Below the pieces are notes generated by a model. It searched no databases and was not told the DNA's origin. It saw only the letters and a list, made by a program, of their open reading frames with translations. A stretch of 32,243 bases of DNA, taken from positions 1 to 32,243 of the forward strand of contig JAQTYN010000039.1 of the NCBI GenBank assembly GCA_028688275.1, in the 5' to 3' direction. A program made the translations under genes and the position numbers. The DNA is from Gallionella sp. (lineage in GTDB: Bacteria > Pseudomonadota > Gammaproteobacteria > Burkholderiales > Gallionellaceae). This document shows, piece by piece, positions 24,078 through 31,369 of this stretch (position 1 is its first letter; every line of letters begins with the position of its first letter).

Positions 24078-25238
24078 ATGCGTAAACATTGGCTTTTGTT
24101 CACCCAAACCGTCACCATTGCACTGGCATTGCTGTTCATTATTCAAACACTCAAACCCGAATTATTACCGAATGTCGCCCGCAGCACAGGGGTCGTCACG
24201 CTGTATGAAAGCGCACCGCCTGTTGAACAAGCCGCGCCTGCTGTGACTAGCAACCTCACCCAAGCAGCACAAAAAGCGATGCCTGCGGTCGTCAACATTT
24301 ATACACGCACCGAGCTTAAATCTTTGCCTAATCCTTTTATGGGGGATCCGCGCTTCCGCTTTTTCTTTGGCGATCAGGATAATAGTGAAACGCGGAGCAG
24401 TTCCAGTTTAGGCTCTGGTGTGATCGTCAGTTCGTCAGGCTATATTTTGACCAATCATCATGTGGTTGAAGCGGCAGATCAAATTGAAGTGGCTTTGGCC
24501 GATGGGCGCAAGGCAGAAGCACACGTCGTAGGTTCAGATCCTGAAAGTGATTTAGCAGTCATCAAAATTGATCTCCCTGGCAATATTCCTGTTATTACTT
24601 TTGGACAATCTGAACACGTACAAGTGGGCGATATGGTGCTCGCCATCGGCAATCCCTTTGGCGTGGGAGAAACGGCTACCATGGGCATCGTCAGTGCCCT
24701 CAAACGGGATCATTTGGGACTCAATACCTTTGAAAATTTCATCCAAACGGATGCGGCGATTAACCCTGGCAATTCGGGTGGCGCGCTGGTGGACACAAAG
24801 GGCAATCTTATCGGTATTAACAGTGCGATTTATTCTCCCAATGGTGGCTCATTGGGCATCGGTTTCGCTATTCCCGTGAACACGGCGAAGAAAACCTTAG
24901 AGCAAATTATTCAACATGGCTCGGTAACGCGTGGCTGGCTGGGCGCAGGGATGCAAGAACTCACTCCTGAGCTGGCAAAATCCTTTGGCTTACCCAACAC
25001 GGAAGGCGTATTGGTCAGTGAAATTGTGCGCAACAGTCCCGCAAACAAGGCTGGCATCAAAAATGGCGATGTGTTGCTGGTCATTGACAATCAACCGATC
25101 AAGGACTCCAAAGCCATGCTGGATGCAGTGACCAATATTCCCCCTGAAAAAACCGTATCCATCCAACTGATGCGAAACGGCGCATTGCAAACTATAACCG
25201 TTAAAATTGGCAAGCGCCCCACTGTCGCCAGACAATAA
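24078..25238 (+). CDS. degS: DegS-like membrane-anchored serine protease (HtrA family)
   Basis: 386 residues: N-terminal membrane anchor (about residues 6-26), a trypsin-like protease domain with catalytic H128 (TNHHVV), D158 (ESDLAVIKID) and S233 (NPGNSGGA), and one PDZ domain (about 285-375, ending VSIQLMRNGALQTITVKIGK). A single PDZ plus an uncleaved anchor fits DegS/AlgW, which starts the envelope-stress cascade by cutting the anti-sigma factor RseA/MucA, rather than the two-PDZ DegP/DegQ. No sigma-E operon is in the window, so this role is from family knowledge. A terminator lies 60 bases downstream. Confidence 0.92.
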   Translation: MRKHWLLFTQTVTIALALLFIIQTLKPELLPNVARSTGVVTLYESAPPVEQAAPAVTSNLTQAAQKAMPAVVNIYTRTELKSLPNPFMGDPRFRFFFGDQDNSETRSSSSLGSGVIVSSSGYILTNHHVVEAADQIEVALADGRKAEAHVVGSDPESDLAVIKIDLPGNIPVITFGQSEHVQVGDMVLAIGNPFGVGETATMGIVSALKRDHLGLNTFENFIQTDAAINPGNSGGALVDTKGNLIGINSAIYSPNGGSLGIGFAIPVNTAKKTLEQIIQHGSVTRGWLGAGMQELTPELAKSFGLPNTEGVLVSEIVRNSPANKAGIKNGDVLLVIDNQPIKDSKAMLDAVTNIPPEKTVSIQLMRNGALQTITVKIGKRPTVARQ

Positions 25239-25297
25239 TCAAAAGAACCATACCACGAGCGCAACGCTCACTGCCCTGCTTGAGATAGCATGAATAA

Positions 25298-25323
25298 AAA
25301 CGGTTCCATAGGGATCGTTTTTT
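25298..25323 (+). terminator. Rho-independent terminator after degS
   Basis: Nine-base stem AACGGTTCC / GGGATCGTT with two G-U pairs and a three-base loop, followed by a run of six Ts (25318-25323). It stands 60 bases past the degS stop on the same strand. Confidence 0.8.
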
Positions 25324-25450
25324 ATGGGATTCACATTGGCAGCACGGCTTAAAATACTTATAATGAAGTGATTAGATATTATAAAAAACAGCATCCCTGC
25401 CACGCTAAATGGTATGGGTGTAGGGGAAGCGCAGCGACGCATAACGAGCT

Positions 25451-25470
25451 TGACCTATCGAGATAGGTCA
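25451..25470. promoter_or_regulatory. Palindrome in the mltA upstream region
   Basis: TGACCTATCGAGATAGGTCA is a 20-base dyad (nine-base arms, GA centre) located 110 bases before mltA. It overlaps TTGACC, a possible -35 hexamer, though no good -10 is seen at the right spacing. A second hairpin with one G-U pair (GGTTACTTG...CAAGTGACC) lies at 25512-25535. The palindrome is a plausible repressor site; the regulator is unknown. The rest of the 25324-25579 interval holds no gene I can support. Confidence 0.45.
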
Positions 25471-25579
25471 TACCTCTCGCTAAACAATAATCGACACATT
25501 CACTTTGATGGGTTACTTGCAAAACCAAGTGACCACGTTTCGTCACGCCGCTTAATACCAAAAACACAAAGGAAACTGG

Positions 25580-26776
25580 ATGATATCCTTGTATGACCTA
25601 AATCGTCTGTTCGATCACGGATGGCTTGCTTGCCTCGTGCTCACGGCCTGTGTGCCTGCTCCCATCCACTATTACACAGTAGCTTCCGCTCGTCCTAATA
25701 GCGCACCCAATATTCGCCACTCACAAACACGCGCCCCGCGTGTGACCTATAATCGCTGGCAACAACTACCAGATTGGCAGTCGGTGGATTTGCGTACTAG
25801 TTGGACTGCACTACTCAATAGTTGTGCCGCACTCAAACATCAACGCGACTGGCGAAGAGTTTGTTCCCGCGCTGAACAGCAATCCTCTTTAGACAATGAG
25901 CAAATCCGTACTTTTTTCGAGTCGGAATTTACCCCTCAACAACTTGTGAATGCTGATGGCTCATCCAAGGGGCTTGTGACGGGCTATTACGAACCCAAAC
26001 TGAAAGGTAGTCATACCCGCACAGCACGTTTTCGTTATCCTTTGTATGCCATACCTGAAGCATTATTGGACTCTCAAGCACCCATTCCAACTGCAAATCA
26101 TCAGCCCTATTACAGTCGCGCCCAAATTAACGCAGGCATCGCCAATTTAGCGGGACAAGAATTGTTTTGGGTGGAAGACGAAGTTGAATTGTTTTTTCTA
26201 CAAATCCAAGGCTCTGGGCGCATTGAATTGCCCAATGGTCAATTTGTTCGTGTAGGTTATGCGGGCGATAACGGTCATCCCTACCGTTCTATCGGCAAAA
26301 AACTGGTGGAGATGGGCGAGCTATCGTTGGATCAAGCCTCAATGTGGGATATTCAAGACTGGGGTTTACAAAATCCAGAACGATTCGCCAAACTACTGAA
26401 TAGCAATCCGCGCTACACTTTTTTCCGCGAACTCCCTGCTACTGCCTCCGCCCCGATTGGTGCGCTAGGCATTCCCTTGACCGAGGGATATAGCATCGCC
26501 GTTGATCCACAAAGCATTCCATTGGGCGTGCCTGTTTTTTTAGCGACTACTTTCCCAAACAGTGACAGCCCTTTGAATAGATTGGTTTTTGCTCAAGATG
26601 CAGGAATTGCAATCAAAGGAAAAGTACGCGCAGACTTTTTTTGGGGCTTTGGTGAGGAGGCCAAAACTCAAGCCTCACGTATGAAGCAAACGGCAAAAAT
26701 GTGGGTCTTGCGACCCAAGCCAGCGAACCAACGCGTCGCGCATGATGTCACTAGCCCGACACAAGACGTAAATTGA
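25580..26776 (+). CDS. mltA: Membrane-bound lytic murein transglycosylase A
   Basis: 398 residues. Signal sequence ending in the lipobox LTAC (Cys24) predicts an outer-membrane lipoprotein facing the periplasm. MltA domain motifs: LVTGYYEPKLKGS, WVEDEVELFFLQIQGSGRIELPNG, VRVGYAGDNGHPYRSIG, and the 3D-domain catalytic region AQDAGIAIKGKVRADFFWGFG with the key aspartate. The usual D(T/A)GGAIKG is DAGIAIKG, one glycine replaced by isoleucine. The enzyme cleaves glycan strands to 1,6-anhydro-muropeptides, the substrates that AmpG (encoded at 28304) imports, though the genes are 1.5 kb apart and divergent. GGAAAC precedes the ATG. Confidence 0.93.
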   Translation: MISLYDLNRLFDHGWLACLVLTACVPAPIHYYTVASARPNSAPNIRHSQTRAPRVTYNRWQQLPDWQSVDLRTSWTALLNSCAALKHQRDWRRVCSRAEQQSSLDNEQIRTFFESEFTPQQLVNADGSSKGLVTGYYEPKLKGSHTRTARFRYPLYAIPEALLDSQAPIPTANHQPYYSRAQINAGIANLAGQELFWVEDEVELFFLQIQGSGRIELPNGQFVRVGYAGDNGHPYRSIGKKLVEMGELSLDQASMWDIQDWGLQNPERFAKLLNSNPRYTFFRELPATASAPIGALGIPLTEGYSIAVDPQSIPLGVPVFLATTFPNSDSPLNRLVFAQDAGIAIKGKVRADFFWGFGEEAKTQASRMKQTAKMWVLRPKPANQRVAHDVTSPTQDVN

Positions 26777-26806
26777 CGGATAGTACATAGGTATGTTCGA
26801 TAAGCT

Positions 26807-26935
26807 GTTAGTCGTTAGTTGTTAGTTGACAACGTGAAAAGCTATACGCAAATGTAATATTTTAAATATATTCAGTGAGATGCAATAAAATTCACACTCC
26901 ACCAACTAAAAGCTAACGACTAGCGACTAACAACT
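26807..26935. repeat. Inverted intergenic repeat (GTTAGT family)
   Basis: Left arm GTTAGTCGTTAGTTGTTAGT (from 26807) and right arm AAAGCTAACGACTAGCGACT...CAAC (to 26935) are imperfect inverted copies made of the words GTTAGT and CTAACGACTA, separated by about 75 bases of AT-rich sequence. The arrangement resembles non-coding dispersed elements found between genes. It fills the space between mltA and the minus-strand gene ending at 26967 and may serve as their common 3' end. Confidence 0.6.
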
Positions 26936-26966
26936 CATACCCAATTATTTGTACGCAATCACTTAA

Positions 26967-27326
26967 CTACGCCAACGGCGATATTTTCAGTGCAAAGCCT
27001 AAAACCGTTTCAAACACATTTTTGGCGGTAGCGGCATTTTGCAATGCGGTGTTCATCTTGGTGATTTCGTCCGACACCTCTTGCATGCTCACGCCTTGTG
27101 CCACGGGCGTATGTAGCTTAGCCGCCAATTGTGTCATTGCAGGACTAACCACCTGTTTCTTTAGTGCATTGGCACTGTCTTCAATGTCCAATTTCCACAC
27201 TAAATCGTCGATCATCGCCGCCTGCATGGCAACGACGGACAATAATTTATTGAAAACGGGCAAGCTTTCTTTCGGAATACTGGCCAATAATTTTTGCACT
27301 TCGACATTACTTAATTGTTCTGGCAT
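26967..27326 (-). CDS. Hypothetical protein, all-helical
   Basis: 119 residues, no signal peptide and no recognised family. The sequence is helical throughout, with an acidic, hydrophobic-patterned N-terminal half (NVEVQKLLASIPKESLPVFNKLLSVVAMQAAMIDDLVWKLDIED) and a C-terminal half with alanine-rich heptad-like spacing (MNTALQNAATAKNVFETVLGFALKI). AAGGAG lies nine bases before the ATG, which supports the start. It follows the lipoprotein gene at 27411 on the same strand after 84 bases. Confidence 0.75.
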   Translation of the reverse strand: MPEQLSNVEVQKLLASIPKESLPVFNKLLSVVAMQAAMIDDLVWKLDIEDSANALKKQVVSPAMTQLAAKLHTPVAQGVSMQEVSDEITKMNTALQNAATAKNVFETVLGFALKISPLA

Positions 27327-27410
27327 GGATAAACTCCTTGAAAAAATAAAAGGGGGTGACTAACACGCCTCACTGTTCTACTTATCACACGAAATTTTAT
27401 TTCTGAGCGA

Positions 27411-28196
27411 CTATTTCGGCATAAACAGAGATTTCAACAAGTCTTCCGCCGCCTTTTGGCGCGCTGGACTGCCCGTTTTCTTCAACACATAATCGTCAAA
27501 ACCTTGAACCACGCGATCATTCTGCATCGCCGATTGCAACAAGCCGCTCGTATCGGTATTGGTATTCGTCGCGGTCAACATTTGAAGCGCAATTTCTCGC
27601 CCCGTTTTGCTTTGTTGCAACAAAGCCGTCTTACGCTCATTGTATGATTGCAATAAATCACGCGCGGCTTGTTCCTTTTGTTCCAAAATCGCCAAGTCTT
27701 GGAAGTGCTTACGCATCAATACAAATTTATTCGCCTTACTTGAAGAAGGTTGACGATAAATCGCATCAAACCCTATCCATTTTGCCGCTGCCACCATAGG
27801 CAACATATCGCTAAATGCCACCGCTGCCGTCAATGGTCGATCACTTTGAAAGTGCGTCACTTCAATTGCCCTAGATTCTTCGGATAAACTGCTCAAGCTG
27901 TCTTGCAACTTGGCCGCTTCTTGCGTGTAATAACTCGCAATCTGAGTCATGTCGTTGCTATGCGGATTGTCATTGGCTTGCACCGAACGGATCACTTCAC
28001 GATAGGAATCAATGAGCTGCGATTCAATCACCGCTTGAAAAAAGGCTTCATCAGCATCAAAAAAAGTGGTGAGATTATTTTCCAAAGCGTCGGCATTTTT
28101 AAAATTTTGCTGCGCGACAGGCTGCATCACGGTCATGGAGGCACACCCAGATAGTGCCACGCCCATTAGCATCACAACTATTTTTCTTGAAACCAT
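27411..28196 (-). CDS. Lipoprotein of unknown function
   Basis: 261 residues. Signal peptide MVSRKIVVMLMGVALSGCAS with lipobox LSGC (Cys18), then a mostly helical mature part with several charged heptad stretches (ESQLIDSYREVIRSVQAND, FQDLAILEQKEQAARDLLQSYNERKTALLQQ), indicating a coiled-coil or helical-bundle envelope protein. I recognise no domain. The residue after the lipidated cysteine is Ala, which does not signal inner-membrane retention in the E. coli rule. It may be co-transcribed with the 119-residue gene downstream. Confidence 0.75.
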   Translation of the reverse strand: MVSRKIVVMLMGVALSGCASMTVMQPVAQQNFKNADALENNLTTFFDADEAFFQAVIESQLIDSYREVIRSVQANDNPHSNDMTQIASYYTQEAAKLQDSLSSLSEESRAIEVTHFQSDRPLTAAVAFSDMLPMVAAAKWIGFDAIYRQPSSSKANKFVLMRKHFQDLAILEQKEQAARDLLQSYNERKTALLQQSKTGREIALQMLTATNTNTDTSGLLQSAMQNDRVVQGFDDYVLKKTGSPARQKAAEDLLKSLFMPK

Positions 28197-28220
28197 GCTC
28201 AGTCTTCCTTATACGTGAAG

Positions 28221-28251
28221 TTAAAAAACCAATCTAGCAGGCCGTTGGTTT
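28221..28251 (-). terminator. Probable terminator after ampG
   Basis: On the minus strand AAACCAA (28245-28251) pairs with TTGGTTT (28226-28232) around a GC-containing 12-base loop and continues as TTTTTAAC. It lies 53 bases past the ampG stop and just before the lipoprotein gene start at 28196, so it would separate the two genes. The stem is short, so termination may be partial. Confidence 0.5.
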
Positions 28252-28303
28252 ATCCAAAAAGTGCGTCAGTTTCCTTGCGATGGCGTGAGATGTCAACCCA
28301 ACT

Positions 28304-29566
28304 TTAAGTGCTTAGCGGCTGATGCTCAGGCGCATCCCAAGGGGCTACTTTCAATAACAGCAACATCCCTGGGATGGCAAGCAACGCACAAAACAAGAAG
28401 AAAACAGGCCAGCCTAATAGCTCGACTAACCAGCCCGCCGTCGCGTTGACAAAGGTGCGCGGCACGGCGGCGAGGCTGGTGAACAGGGCGAATTGGGTGG
28501 CGGTGTAGGCAGGATGGGTGGTGCGGGCGATATAGGCGACAAAAGCCGCTGTACCCAGCCCCACACCCAAGGCTTCCAGCCCAATCGCCAAGCCTAGCTG
28601 CACCAAATGCACGGGTTCTATCACGTCGTGGTGTCCTTGCGTGGCTAGCCAGTAAAATCCGAAAATCGACAGCACTTGCACGATACCAAACAGCCACAAA
28701 GCGCGATTGATACCCAGTTTAATCATCCAAATACCGCCCAACAACGCGCCGATTACCGCTGGCCACAAGCCCGCATTTTTGGCGATTAGGCCAATTTGCG
28801 ATTTGCTAAATCCCATGTCGATGTAGAACGGCGTAGCGAGCGCGGTGGCTAAACTGTCGCCCAGTTTGTAGAAAAATAAAAATGCCAAAATCAACGCAGC
28901 ACCCTGCCAACCTTGGCGTTGGATAAATTCGCGGAAAGGTTCAACCACCGCATCGCGCAAGTTGCGCGGGGTGTGTAGCACGGGCGGTTCGGTGATAAGC
29001 AAAGTCATCGCCATACCAGGAATCATAAACAACGCGGTGATGGCGAATACGCTGTCCCATGGCAAATAGTCCGCCAAAATCAAGGACAACGCGCCTGGCA
29101 CCAGTCCCGCGATGCGATAGGCGTTGACGTGTACCGCGTTGCCCAAGCCTAATTCATGCTCGAATAATAATTCGCGGCGGTACGCATCCAGCACAATGTC
29201 TTGGGTCGCGCTTAAAAACGCCAACAAGGTAGCGAACAACACGATCATGCTCAAATCCCGCTGCGGCGAAAATCCGCCCAGCGCGGCAATGACCACCAAC
29301 AACGCCACTTGCGTCAACAACATCCACCCGCGCCGCCGCCCCAACAACGGCACGGCATAACGATCCAAAAACGGCGACCACAGAAATTTCCACGTGTAAG
29401 GAAACTGGATCAGTGCCATCGCACCAATCACGCGTAAATCCACGTGTTCCGTTCGCAACCATGCGGGCAGTAAATTCAGCAATAGATACAACGGCAAACC
29501 AGACGTAAATCCAGTCAACACGCAAATCATCATGCGGCGGGTAAAAAGGGTTTGCCAAAGGGTCAT
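28304..29566 (-). CDS. ampG: Muropeptide permease AmpG-like MFS transporter
   Basis: 420 residues with about twelve membrane helices. AmpG hallmarks are the start region TGFTSGLPLYLLLNLLPAWLR, LIQFPYTWKFLWSPFLDRYAVPLLGRRRGW, FLSATQDIVLDAYRRELL and YKLGDSLATALATPFYIDMGFSKSQIG. AmpG imports 1,6-anhydro-muropeptides from the periplasm for cell-wall recycling and, in some species, beta-lactamase induction. The gene appears monocistronic. MltA, which generates its substrate, is encoded 1.5 kb away in the opposite orientation. Confidence 0.93.
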   Translation of the reverse strand: MTLWQTLFTRRMMICVLTGFTSGLPLYLLLNLLPAWLRTEHVDLRVIGAMALIQFPYTWKFLWSPFLDRYAVPLLGRRRGWMLLTQVALLVVIAALGGFSPQRDLSMIVLFATLLAFLSATQDIVLDAYRRELLFEHELGLGNAVHVNAYRIAGLVPGALSLILADYLPWDSVFAITALFMIPGMAMTLLITEPPVLHTPRNLRDAVVEPFREFIQRQGWQGAALILAFLFFYKLGDSLATALATPFYIDMGFSKSQIGLIAKNAGLWPAVIGALLGGIWMIKLGINRALWLFGIVQVLSIFGFYWLATQGHHDVIEPVHLVQLGLAIGLEALGVGLGTAAFVAYIARTTHPAYTATQFALFTSLAAVPRTFVNATAGWLVELLGWPVFFLFCALLAIPGMLLLLKVAPWDAPEHQPLST

Positions 29567-29620
29567 GGAAAATCAGTGTGTAGTGTTAAAGTTGAGCGTT
29601 GTTAGGAACAACTCTAATTT

Positions 29621-29651
29621 ATTCGTCATCCCCGCGTAGGCGGGGATCCAG
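29621..29651. repeat. Short palindromic repeat (CGTCATCCCCGC type)
   Basis: ATTCGTCATCCCCGCGTAGG followed by CGGGGATCCAG. The perfect eight-base arms ATCCCCGC and GCGGGGAT enclose GTAG. This is the widely distributed 'CGTCAT(T/C)CCCGC..GCGGG(A/G)AT' intergenic word. A degenerate version (TTATTCGTCATTCCTGCACAGG) lies near 4824-4845. Confidence 0.6.
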
Positions 29652-29676
29652 CTCTTTGTTTTAATGGAGGCAATGA

Positions 29677-29785
29677 TTAAAGCCGTTCGCCCTGAGCCAT
29701 GAGCTTGTCGAGTGGTCGAAGGGAAACCGCATTATAACAACCCTTCCGTTCATGGTTCGACAGGCTCACCACGAACGAAAGGGTT
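29677..29785. repeat. Dispersed intergenic repeat, GTTCG family, copy 2
   Basis: Left arm GCCGTTCGCCCTGAGCCATG with AGCTTGTCGAGTGGTCGAAG, right arm CCCTTCCGTTCATGGTTCGA with CAGGCTCACCACGAACGAAA. The arms are imperfect inverted repeats, and the same words occur in copy 1 at 19836-19960. It stands beside the short palindromic repeat at 29621 and 30 bases from the DUF2281-like gene, so the interval 29567-29817 is entirely repeat or unassigned sequence. Confidence 0.65.
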
Positions 29786-29817
29786 ATGGTACTTTCCTAG
29801 ATTCCATTTCATTCCAT

Positions 29818-30057
29818 CTAGGCTACGGCTGCTTTCAAATCTGCGTGGGTATAACTGACAGCTTCGTTTTCCATCCCACGTAACGCCTGACGCATTGCTA
29901 ATTCGCTAAATTCCGCATCCGTCCACGTTTGATGGACGAGGGGCTTTTCAATCGCCACACCTGATTTAACAGCGATAAATTCTACGAAATCAAATACTTC
30001 AGATTGCCTGTCTTGCGGCAAACTTTGCAAAATCGCAATTAAATCCATGTATCCCAT
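29818..30057 (-). CDS. DUF2281-like small protein, possible antitoxin
   Basis: 79 residues: MGYMDLIAILQSLPQDRQSEVFDFVEFI is the familiar 'lppe.q.evldFveFl' start of DUF2281 proteins, often found in toxin-antitoxin loci as antitoxin-like partners. WTDAEFSELAMRQALRGMENEAVSYTHADLKAAV resembles the usual C-terminal segment. AAGGAG stands eight bases before ATG 30057. Its own toxin is not obvious: the next gene upstream on the same strand is a frameshifted RelE/ParE-type toxin of a different module, separated by a repeat. It may therefore be a solitary antitoxin or an accessory gene. Confidence 0.75.
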   Translation of the reverse strand: MGYMDLIAILQSLPQDRQSEVFDFVEFIAVKSGVAIEKPLVHQTWTDAEFSELAMRQALRGMENEAVSYTHADLKAAVA

Positions 30058-30079
30058 GTTCAATGCTCCTTGGGTATAG

Positions 30080-30100
30080 TAGCCCGTATGCAATACGGGG
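30080..30100. repeat. Palindromic repeat (AGCCCGTATGCAATACGGG), copy 1
   Basis: TAGCCCGTATGCAATACGGG is itself a near-perfect hairpin (CCCGTAT and ATACGGG around GCA). The same sequence occurs at 30654-30673 and inverted at 30697-30716, so copies bracket the antitoxin/toxin gene pair. In copy 1 the repeat ends within the leader of the DUF2281-like gene. Confidence 0.7.
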
Positions 30101-30117
30101 TTTCTTGTTTGAATTTG

Positions 30118-30413
30118 TTAATGTATTTCCAACACACCCATGATATTGCTTGGCTTTTGTCGGCAATCCAACACTCGCCAGACTTGGATCAGTTCCCCAC
30201 TGACGCGATAGTAAATGGCATATGAAAAGCGTTTTGACAGCGCACGGTAATAGCCGAAAAATTGCTGATGAATCCCGCATAGAGCAGCAGCGCATCAATG
30301 TCGGAAAACAGGGTATCTAAGAAATAAGCCCCTAAACCTGCTTGCTGCTGTTCATAAAATTGCTGTCCCGCCTCAATGTCGCTCATCGCGATGCTTAAAA
30401 TTTCTATTTGCAT
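30118..30413 (-). pseudogene. Frameshifted RelE/ParE-type toxin gene
   Basis: From ATG 30413 the frame reads MQIEILSIAMSDIEAGQQFY...FLDTLFSDIDALLLYAG. After TATGCGGG (30272-30279) the family-like continuation is in the next frame: IHQQFFGYYRALSKRFSYAI, then YYRVSGELIQVWRVLDCRQK and PSNIMGVLEIH before TAA at 30118. One missing base accounts for the break, and restoring it gives about 98 residues of a RelE/ParE-family toxin. In the unrepaired frame the protein ends at 30189 after nonsense residues. The gene overlaps its antitoxin by 10 bases. Toxin loss by mutation and a sequencing error are both possible. Confidence 0.75.
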
Positions 30414-30619
30414 GATGCTTTGTCGCGCAGCATTTGTTTGGCAACATCCCACGAAACAAAACGCGTCCGATTCTCAGCATAATCACGTTCGGCCTGCTGC
30501 AAAGCCTCAATGTGCCACGACGGAGAGGGCAAAGGGATGACATCCCGCGTCAAATCCTCCCAAATTGCCTCCATCATCTGCAATTTCTCGCTGCGGCTTA
30601 AGTTTGCGATGCTTAACAT
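30404..30619 (-). CDS. Addiction-module antitoxin (TIGR02574-like)
   Basis: 71 residues: NLSRSEKLQMMEAIWEDLTRD is the 'ls..eK.qlle.lWdsL' start of the putative addiction module component family, and the C-terminal WHIEALQQAERDYAENRTRFVSWDVAKQML matches its H...L..R......... W.e.k..l pattern. The family pairs with RelE/ParE toxins. Here the toxin gene overlaps its end by 10 bases but is frameshifted, so the antitoxin is probably an orphan. GGAGAAAATACC precedes the ATG. Confidence 0.85.
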   Translation of the reverse strand: MLSIANLSRSEKLQMMEAIWEDLTRDVIPLPSPSWHIEALQQAERDYAENRTRFVSWDVAKQMLRDKASCK

Positions 30620-30653
30620 GGTATTTTCTCCATTGGTCTTGATAGAAAACGAT

Positions 30654-30718
30654 AGCCCGTATGCAATACGGAGTTTTATTTTAGGACGGGGGATTCCCGT
30701 ATTGCATACGGGCTACGC
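30654..30718. repeat. Palindromic repeat pair, copies 2 and 3 (inverted)
   Basis: TAGCCCGTATGCAATACGGA (30654-30673) and its inverted copy CCCGTATTGCATACGGGCTA (30697-30716) are separated by a 23-base spacer. Together they can fold into one 20-base hairpin. The same unit occurs singly at 30080. The pair fills the gap between the antitoxin start and the HAD gene end (30719) and may terminate transcription of the HAD gene or result from a mobile small repeat. Confidence 0.75.
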
Positions 30719-31369
30719 TCACTGAGTAAACACAAAGTTTTCGACCTGTTTCCAACTTTTGGCTGTGTTAATTTTCAGATCATACCTGCTAAATTTTGAA
30801 TGTATATCCAGAAGTAAAAATTGACTCTGAGCTGCTTTCGCCATTTCAAAATCCGTAATGGTATCGCCAATAAGCAACAAATGGCTCGGTGTGGAAGAGA
30901 TATAACCTGCAATTGTCTCTAACATATCTGGCGCAGGCTTAGGTTTGTTGACATCTTTATCTGTGACAATGTGTCGAAACCTGCTCTTAAAAGCTTCGCG
31001 CTCCAACACATCTTCAACGTAATCTTTGGGGGCTGACGTCGCAATAAATAAGGGAATTTTCTGAGATATACGGTTAAGAACGTTAATTACATCACCCATT
31101 AAAGGTACTGAACTACGGCGTGATTCCCATATCCGATCTTTTTCTTTACGAGCCAACTCTTGTTGCTTATTAGAAAGCCCAACCCCCTCAAATATCCTCA
31201 CTCCTGATCGCCCCGCCCAAAAATTTTCAATGAGTTTCTTTTCAATTATTTCGTCTGGCTTCGGAATGATTTGATTAAGTGCTTGCTTCCAAGAGATTTC
31301 TTGGAGAGTCATTGAGTCAACGATAACACCATCAAAATCAACAGCAAGCGCAAGAATACTTGTCGTCAC
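30719..31369 (-). CDS. HAD-superfamily hydrolase (phosphoglycolate-phosphatase-like)
   Basis: 216 residues, cytoplasmic. Motif I VDFDGVIVDSM with nucleophile D11 and acid/base D13; motif II IATSAPK; motif III lysine in NKPKPAPDML; motif IV LLIGDTITDFEMAKAA. These define a complete HAD phosphatase with an alpha-helical C1 cap, and the GVIVDS form resembles phosphoglycolate phosphatase and beta-phosphoglucomutase. The actual substrate is unknown. The start overlaps the end of the upstream membrane-protein gene by four bases (ATGA), so the two are probably expressed as a pair. The coding sequence is AT-rich. Confidence 0.9.
   Translation of the reverse strand: MTTSILALAVDFDGVIVDSMTLQEISWKQALNQIIPKPDEIIEKKLIENFWAGRSGVRIFEGVGLSNKQQELARKEKDRIWESRRSSVPLMGDVINVLNRISQKIPLFIATSAPKDYVEDVLEREAFKSRFRHIVTDKDVNKPKPAPDMLETIAGYISSTPSHLLLIGDTITDFEMAKAAQSQFLLLDIHSKFSRYDLKINTAKSWKQVENFVFTQ

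Noticed and set aside
26807..26935. Possible CRISPR-like repetition of GTTAGT words
   Set aside because: The words are not arranged as equal direct repeats with unique spacers; they form two inverted arms, so a dispersed inverted repeat is the better reading.
30189..30452. 87-residue minus-strand frame taken as a complete gene
   Set aside because: Its C-terminal part (SNFSAITVRCQNAFHMPF) is out of frame with the toxin family; the frameshifted reading gives a normal RelE/ParE end, so I treat it as a pseudogene.
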